This document shows, one piece after another, positions 6,014 to 9,888 of a DNA stretch of 9,888 nt. The notes under the pieces are model-generated. The model was not told the DNA's origin. It saw nothing but the letters and a program-made list of their open reading frames with translations, and searched no databases. Position numbers and translations under genes: made by a program. This DNA is from an uncultured bacterium (GTDB taxonomy: Bacteria; Patescibacteriota; Minisyncoccia; Moranbacterales; GWC2-37-73), in contig CAIJXA010000131.1 in NCBI GenBank assembly GCA_903824515.1, forward strand, positions 1 through 9,888, read 5' to 3'. Position 1 is the stretch's first letter, and every line of letters starts with the position of its first letter.

Positions 6014-6718
6014 ATGGAATCATACGAATCAAACAGGGGCCAAATCATTGTTACTGCGGATGATTTTGGTCTTAATGAGCAAACAAATCGCAATATTCTC
6101 TACTTGCTTAGCCTTGGAAAAATCAATCGAGTTGCAGTTATGGTGCATGGAAAAATATCACCCAATGAAGTTGAAGAACTAATCAAGAGTCATGTGAAAT
6201 TAGATGTTCATCTGGATATTTTGCATGAATTTGATGAAAGCAAAAAAAGAAGGAGCGGATCTTTTGGCAGAGTTCTTGATTTTTGCCTGAAACTTGCAGC
6301 AAGAAAAATCACCATCAAAAAAGTCACTGCTGACTGGGAAAATCAAATTGAAATGTTTCGAAAAATTTTCGGGAAAAATCCCGATGGCCTAAACTCCCAT
6401 GAGCATGTGCATCTCTTCCCACCTTTTTTCAAAGTTGCACTTGATTTGCGTGAAAAATACACCATCCCCTACATCAGGTTTGGCGACAGCATTTCCATGC
6501 CTCATCACAATATGATTTCCTATATCCTGCATCTGCTAAGAAGAATAAACTTGCCTGCTTGCACTAGCCGTAGCTGTGTTTCTTCCGGATCACTTGTAAG
6601 CATAGATTGGATCAAGAATGTTGACAATTTTCTCACAAAACTTCCCGATGGAACCACCGAAGTAGCTTGTCACCCTGAGCTTGATGAAGATTTCGTTAAA
6701 ATCAAAGAATACTTTTAA
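6014..6718 (+). CDS. YdjC/ChbG-family carbohydrate deacetylase-like protein
   Basis: The family removes acetyl groups from N-acetylated sugars (ChbG acts on chitooligosaccharides) with a metal ion in a TIM-barrel-like fold. The 234-residue product shows the N-terminal motif IIVTADDFGLN (11-21) with the Asp pair, DVHLDI (64-69) matching the usual HLxL strand, NSHEHVHLFP (127-136) with the His cluster, and a late CHPE (219-222) in place of the common HPG. These give the expected metal ligands. It is slightly shorter than E. coli ChbG (about 250 residues), and the part after the last motif is brief. There is no signal peptide, so it is probably cytoplasmic. It is read away from the envelope cluster from an adjacent promoter, and a role in modifying cell-surface glycan precursors is only a guess. 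No Shine-Dalgarno sequence is seen. Confidence 0.88.
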   Translation: MESYESNRGQIIVTADDFGLNEQTNRNILYLLSLGKINRVAVMVHGKISPNEVEELIKSHVKLDVHLDILHEFDESKKRRSGSFGRVLDFCLKLAARKITIKKVTADWENQIEMFRKIFGKNPDGLNSHEHVHLFPPFFKVALDLREKYTIPYIRFGDSISMPHHNMISYILHLLRRINLPACTSRSCVSSGSLVSIDWIKNVDNFLTKLPDGTTEVACHPELDEDFVKIKEYF

Positions 6719-6720
6719 AC

Positions 6721-6741
6721 GGCCTAGTATCTAGTATCTAT
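6721..6741. repeat. 7-bp-period repeat directly after the ydjC-like gene
   Basis: GGCCTAG, TATCTAG and TATCTAT are three 7-base units starting two bases after the TAA stop. GGCCTAG also pairs with CTAGGCC at 6772-6778, so the region could form a hairpin with a 44-base loop. Confidence 0.45.
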
Positions 6742-6826
6742 AATTTAAAACAATTACAACAGTCCCAACAGCTAGGCCAATTACAACGATTATAATAGCC
6801 CGAACACCTGCAACGCACCCCTCCCA
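6733..6826 (-). pseudogene. hydrophobic open frame continuing in phase after the dedA stop
   Basis: Directly past the TAG stop of the DedA gene the same frame stays open for about 30 codons. It reads WEGCVAGVR, then a run of some 17 hydrophobic residues (IIIVVIGLAVGTVVIVL), then NYRY and a stop. This looks like a transmembrane segment with a positively charged end. It has no ATG, GTG or TTG start of its own. It may be a former C-terminal extension of the DedA protein, cut off by a stop mutation, or a fragment of another gene. Chance is possible in so short a frame. Confidence 0.3.
6751..6787. repeat. 10-bp direct repeat between the converging genes
   Basis: CAATTACAAC occurs at 6751-6760 and 6778-6787. 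On the minus strand it encodes the two similar valine-isoleucine runs in the hydrophobic frame behind the dedA stop. No clear intrinsic terminator was found between the two converging genes. Confidence 0.4.
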
Positions 6827-7453
6827 CTAGCTGCTTTTCTTATCTGTCTTTTTTGCAGCAAGACTGATGATAAATCCGACGATGACAGCCGAAGAAAAAA
6901 GCAAGACATTCTTGAAAATCTCAACTCCTGCTATCGTGGTTACTATTTTTTTATGAAAATAGTAACCCAAAATAATAAGTAGCGCAGTGTGCAAAAGAGA
7001 AGCAATAGCATTATGCATCACAAATTTTTTTCTTGATGCTCGCAACGAACCCAGGATAACAGGACCAAAAAAACGCACTCCCGCCACAAATTTCAAAAAA
7101 TACACTGAAAATTCCACATTGTCAGTGACCAAGTGTTCATATTGAATTAACTTGTGTTTCCGCATTTTTCGATTAAACCTTTCGACGTATTTATTTCCAA
7201 AAAAACTAAGTCGATACAAAATATTATCCCCAATAATTATGCCAGAAGTAGAAAGGGCTATTACCCCAATCAGATTCATCCCCGTGATTTTTGCCACATA
7301 GCCGACCAGGAGCAAAAAAATAGCCTCAGGAATTGGAAAAATATAACTAGCAACAATAGAAAGAAGAAAAATGCCAAAATATGATCCATTCCTTATAAAA
7401 TGAACTACTGGGCTAATATCTTGAAAATGATGATGGAAATCAGGGGTAATCAT
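6827..7453 (-). CDS. DedA-family integral membrane protein
   Basis: DedA proteins are polytopic membrane proteins needed for envelope integrity; some members flip phospholipid or undecaprenyl-phosphate carriers. The 208-residue product fits the family length. It shows the re-entrant loop motif FPIPEAIFLLLVGY (39-52), the Gly-Asp pair in GIIIGDNILYRL (71-82) and the second conserved half KFVAGVRFFGPVILGSLRAS (121-140) with its arginines. GYYFHKK (163-169) ends a membrane helix, and a last membrane helix (about 182-200) leads to a basic tail. Which lipid it handles cannot be told. It is transcribed alone, diverging from the DUF5666-like gene and converging on ydjC. There is no Shine-Dalgarno sequence, and the promoter candidate lies so close to the ATG that the mRNA may be nearly leaderless. 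It stops at TAG, behind which the frame stays open through a hydrophobic stretch. Confidence 0.92.
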   Translation of the reverse strand: MITPDFHHHFQDISPVVHFIRNGSYFGIFLLSIVASYIFPIPEAIFLLLVGYVAKITGMNLIGVIALSTSGIIIGDNILYRLSFFGNKYVERFNRKMRKHKLIQYEHLVTDNVEFSVYFLKFVAGVRFFGPVILGSLRASRKKFVMHNAIASLLHTALLIILGYYFHKKIVTTIAGVEIFKNVLLFSSAVIVGFIISLAAKKTDKKSS

Positions 7454-7462
7454 AATATTTAA

Positions 7463-7491
7463 AGTCTACTACAACAAATGCTGATTCACAA
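7463..7491 (-). promoter_or_regulatory. dedA promoter candidate, near-leaderless
   Basis: On the minus strand TTGTGA (7491-7486) and TAGACT (7468-7463), each matching consensus at 4 of 6, are 17 bases apart. The expected start near 7456 is only about three bases before the ATG. Confidence 0.35.
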
Positions 7492-7502
7492 TGGGGGCTA
7501 TT

Positions 7503-7541
7503 TTGTTCAAAAAGAAATAATTTTCAGCTGCGTATGAACAA
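7503..7541. repeat. 7-bp inverted repeat in the dedA/DUF5666 divergent gap
   Basis: TTGTTCA (7503-7509) and TGAACAA (7535-7541) are exact reverse complements, 25 bases apart. They contain the same GTTCA/TGAAC half-sites as the dyad upstream of the long lysozyme-like gene (3846-3860), but with wider spacing. A shared regulator is conceivable but unproven. Confidence 0.3.
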
Positions 7542-7572
7542 ATGTGCCAGTTAATATTTAAACATAAAATCT

Positions 7573-7971
7573 ATGAAAAAAAACATGCGAAATGCACTTG
7601 CAATAAGTGGAATGGCTATTGTGCTCGGAACTTCTGGAATCGTTTTAGATGCCAATGCCAAAACAATTAATGATGGGGGTCTGCGCCATGAACGAGGCCT
7701 CAAGGGGAAAAATGTTCTCAAAAATGACCTGATTCAGCGCCACCGAAAGGGACTCAGTGGAACAGTCGCTTCAAAAACGTCTGATTCATTGGACATAACA
7801 AAAGGTACAAAAACTTTCACCGTTTCAAACACCCCTACAACCAGAGTCTTTAATAAGGCTTGGAAAAGCATTAACTTCTCAGATATTCAAACGACAGACA
7901 AGCTCGTCGTTCATGGAACACTGACCGGTACCAATTTTTCTGCCAGAACAATCCGCGACCTTTCTCTCTAA
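7573..7971 (+). CDS. small secreted DUF5666-like protein
   Basis: The product has 132 residues. It begins with a signal peptide: basic MKKNMR, a hydrophobic core to about residue 25, and a likely cut after LDANA (residue 29). The mature part has a short basic, polar stretch (about 30-59). A beta-rich segment follows, GLSGTVASKTSDSLDITKG, with TFTVSNTPTT, DKLVVHGTLTGTNFSARTI and a hydrophobic end. The GTV...V.G.....F.A..I pattern resembles the DUF5666 type of small beta-barrel domain, whose function is unknown. No lipobox cysteine is seen, so it is probably released or loosely wall-bound. It is a single-gene unit with a strong terminator 25 bases downstream. No Shine-Dalgarno sequence precedes the ATG. 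Confidence 0.75.
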   Translation: MKKNMRNALAISGMAIVLGTSGIVLDANAKTINDGGLRHERGLKGKNVLKNDLIQRHRKGLSGTVASKTSDSLDITKGTKTFTVSNTPTTRVFNKAWKSINFSDIQTTDKLVVHGTLTGTNFSARTIRDLSL

Positions 7972-7995
7972 TTTTTCAATAGTCTATCAATCAAC

Positions 7996-8026
7996 AAAAA
8001 ATCCCGATTCTCATCGGGATTTTTTT
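7996..8026. terminator. two-way intrinsic terminator between the DUF5666-like gene and typA
   Basis: ATCCCGAT (8001-8008) and ATCGGGAT (8013-8020) form a perfect stem around TCTC, with five A before it and six T after it. It can end transcription from both sides. Confidence 0.93.
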
Positions 8027-8029
8027 ACA

Positions 8030-8075
8030 TTGAAATTTTGAATTTTGTTAGGCCTTAGTCATTAGAACTTAGCCA
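8030..8075. repeat. 7-bp-period degenerate repeat at the 3' end of typA
   Basis: The units TTGAAAT and TTTGAAT are followed by a 4-base spacer (TTTG), then TTAGGCC, TTAGTCA, TTAGAAC and TTAGCCA. Weaker units run on to about 8089. As in the tract at 1731-1776, it sits between a two-way terminator and the stop of a minus-strand gene, with the same order of unit types. Confidence 0.6.
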
Positions 8076-8091
8076 TTTTATATCCTAGTTA

Positions 8092-9879
8092 TTACTTTCC
8101 CTTTCTTCCAGCCTTAGTTCTGTCCCCTTCTTTCAAAAATTGTTTGCGAAGACGCACTGAGTGCGGAGTTACTTCAAGATATTCATCATCATTGATGATT
8201 TCCAAGCCGCGTTCAATTGAAAGCGTGAACGGCGGAATCAAATGAATTGCTTCATCAGTTCCAGAAGAACGCATATTTGAAAGCTGCTTACCCTTGAGAG
8301 GATTAACCGTCATTTCTTCCCCCTTAGAAACATTTCCAATAACCTGACCTTCATAAACCTCAGTTGCGGCGCCAATATAAAGCACTCCGCGATCTTGAAG
8401 ATTTGCCAACGAAAATCCAAGGGCTTTGCCAGTTCCGTTTGAAATCATCGAACCAACTTCGCGCTTTTTTATGTCGCCAACATATGGTCGAAATCCAATC
8501 ACTCGTGAAGACATGATTCCTTCACCCTTAGTGTCAACCACAAACTGCCCACGATAACCCAACATCCCTCGGGTTGGGGCTTCAAACAAAAGCCTGGTTT
8601 GGCTGCCATGCACATGCATATCTGACATGATGCCTTTTCTTTTTCCAAGAGTCTCAATAATTGTGCCAGCCAATTCGCTTGGCACATCCACAGTCACTTC
8701 TTCAAAAGGTTCGCTCTTGACGCCATCAATATCTTTGATAATAACGTGTGGCTGCGAAACTTGCATTTCATAACCTTCGCGCCTCATATTTTCCAAAAGC
8801 ACAGCGATGTGAAGTTCTCCGCGACCAAACACGGTGTAATATTCTGAAGTAGAGAAATCAATTTTAAGACCAACATTAACTTCCAATTCTTTTTCCAGGC
8901 GTTCTTTGATTTGTTTGCTGGTTACGAATTTTCCTTCGCGTCCGGCAAAAGGCGAATCATTAACTAGAAATCGAAGGGAAATTGTTGGTTCATCAATGGT
9001 AATTGCTGGTAAAGACTGCTGCTCTTCGCTTTCACAAATAGTTTCCCCAATGTCAATTTTTGGGAAACCTGCCACCATCACAATGTCTCCAGCATAAGCC
9101 TCGGTAACTTCATCACGTATAGTTCCCTTGAAATTATACAATTTTGTGATGCGTGATTTTTCAAGACTTCCATCAGTTTTTTTGAGTACATAGGTTGAGC
9201 CAGCCTTGATTGTACCTTCATGAATTCGCCCCACCGCAAGTCGGCCCAAGAAATTGTCATAACCAAGATTAAACGGCTGCATGCGAAGTTGCGCTCCACG
9301 GTCAGCCTTGGCAGCATGAACTTTGAGCAAAATCATATCCAAAAGCGGTTCTAGATTATCAGACTCATCAGTCAAATGCTCTTTGGCAATTCCTTGGCGA
9401 CCAATAGCATAAATTGTAGTGAAATCGAGTTGCTCATCACTAGCACCCAAATCCATGAAAAGTTCATACACTTGCTCTTGAACCAAGTCTGGATCAGCTG
9501 CCGGTTTGTCGATTTTGTTAATCACCACAATCGGCTTGAGTCCCAATTCCAAAGATTTCTTCAAAACAAATCTGGTCTGAGGCATCGGTCCTTCCTGCGC
9601 ATCCACGATCAAAAGCACACTATCAATTGAGCGAAGCACACGTTCAACTTCTGACCCAAAATCTGCATGGCCTGGGGTGTCCACGATGTTGATTTTTGTC
9701 CCGCGATAATCAATTGAAGTGTTTTTAGCATAGATAGTGATTCCGCGCTCTTGTTCAAGTGCGTTATTGTCCATACTAACCCCCTCTTCAACCATTCCTG
9801 TTTGACGCATAATGGCATCAGTCAGCGTTGTTTTGCCATGATCCACATGAGCAATGATGGCGATGTTTCGAATTTCCAT
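8092..9879 (-). CDS. typA: ribosome-associated GTPase TypA/BipA
   Basis: TypA is a translational GTPase that binds 70S ribosomes and helps assembly of the large subunit, chiefly under stress and cold. The 595-residue product is close to the E. coli length (about 607) and complete. GTPase motifs are AHVDHGKTT (10-18), RGITI (45-49), DTPGHADF (67-74) and NKID (121-124). The usual G5 SA pair is replaced (YAIGRQGIA). After the G domain come the beta-barrel domain 2 (about 205-290), the EF-G-like domain III (about 300-380), domain V with VTVDVPSELAG, KRKGIMSDM and GMLGYRGQFVVDTKGEG, and the TypA-specific C-terminal domain with NLQDRGVLYIGA and NMRSSGTDEA. A basic tail (KAGRKGK) ends it. The ATG at 9879 gives the expected TypA opening (MEIRNIAIIAHVDHGKTTL). 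Only nine upstream bases are visible, without a Shine-Dalgarno sequence. Confidence 0.98.
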   Translation of the reverse strand: MEIRNIAIIAHVDHGKTTLTDAIMRQTGMVEEGVSMDNNALEQERGITIYAKNTSIDYRGTKINIVDTPGHADFGSEVERVLRSIDSVLLIVDAQEGPMPQTRFVLKKSLELGLKPIVVINKIDKPAADPDLVQEQVYELFMDLGASDEQLDFTTIYAIGRQGIAKEHLTDESDNLEPLLDMILLKVHAAKADRGAQLRMQPFNLGYDNFLGRLAVGRIHEGTIKAGSTYVLKKTDGSLEKSRITKLYNFKGTIRDEVTEAYAGDIVMVAGFPKIDIGETICESEEQQSLPAITIDEPTISLRFLVNDSPFAGREGKFVTSKQIKERLEKELEVNVGLKIDFSTSEYYTVFGRGELHIAVLLENMRREGYEMQVSQPHVIIKDIDGVKSEPFEEVTVDVPSELAGTIIETLGKRKGIMSDMHVHGSQTRLLFEAPTRGMLGYRGQFVVDTKGEGIMSSRVIGFRPYVGDIKKREVGSMISNGTGKALGFSLANLQDRGVLYIGAATEVYEGQVIGNVSKGEEMTVNPLKGKQLSNMRSSGTDEAIHLIPPFTLSIERGLEIINDDEYLEVTPHSVRLRKQFLKEGDRTKAGRKGK

Positions 9880-9888
9880 AAGTCTACA

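Noticed and set aside
1731..8075. Telomere-like function of the TTAGNNN units
   Set aside because: Units are few, degenerate and internal to the window, and the likeness to TTAGGG-type repeats is limited to four bases.
8499..9818. Open frames on both strands within typA
   Set aside because: They overlap conserved TypA domains in other frames and show no family-like sequence; they are shadows.

Overview
The window looks like a piece of an AT-rich bacterial chromosome, most likely from a Candidate Phyla Radiation (Patescibacteria) genome. That placement is an inference. It rests on compact genes, short divergent CPR-style versions of universal proteins, two cysteine-containing lysozyme-like proteins of a type I associate with this group, an almost complete lack of Shine-Dalgarno sequences, and degenerate short-word repeats at gene edges. 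The code is standard: TAA, TAG and TGA all act as stops, and no reading frame needs UGA recoded as glycine as in Gracilibacteria.

Layout. On the left, thiI (+), a tRNA 4-thiouridine synthase without a rhodanese domain, is followed by a 378-base gene-free stretch. That stretch holds a perfect 16-bp inverted repeat enclosing a folded core, a two-way terminator and a 7-bp-period repeat tract. Next, on the minus strand and read from right to left, comes a cell-envelope cluster: an AI-2E family membrane protein, then lgt (overlapping it by 8 bases), then two paralogous membrane-anchored lysozyme-like proteins. A good sigma70-type promoter (TATAAT, extended -10) lies before the AI-2E gene. A second promoter candidate lies before the last gene, so the cluster is probably one main transcript plus an internal unit. 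Back to back with the first promoter is a YdjC/ChbG-like carbohydrate deacetylase (+). A DedA-family membrane protein (-) converges on it. A small secreted DUF5666-like protein (+) follows, ending in a strong two-way terminator shared with typA/bipA (-), which fills the right end and is complete.

The common theme is the envelope: lipoprotein maturation (Lgt), peptidoglycan cleavage (two lysozyme-like proteins), membrane transport or lipid handling (AI-2E, DedA), glycan deacetylation (YdjC) and a secreted beta-rich protein. ThiI and TypA are housekeeping translation genes.

The most unusual signal is a family of degenerate 7-bp-period tracts. They sit just upstream of thiI, between the terminator and the 3' end of two minus-strand genes with nearly the same internal order, and right after the ydjC stop. 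One tract, exactly 12 units or 84 bases, lies inside lgt and adds 28 codons in frame to a cytoplasmic loop. Other points worth a look are the structured element after thiI, the paired lysozyme-like proteins, and a transmembrane-like reading frame directly behind the TAG stop of the DedA gene.
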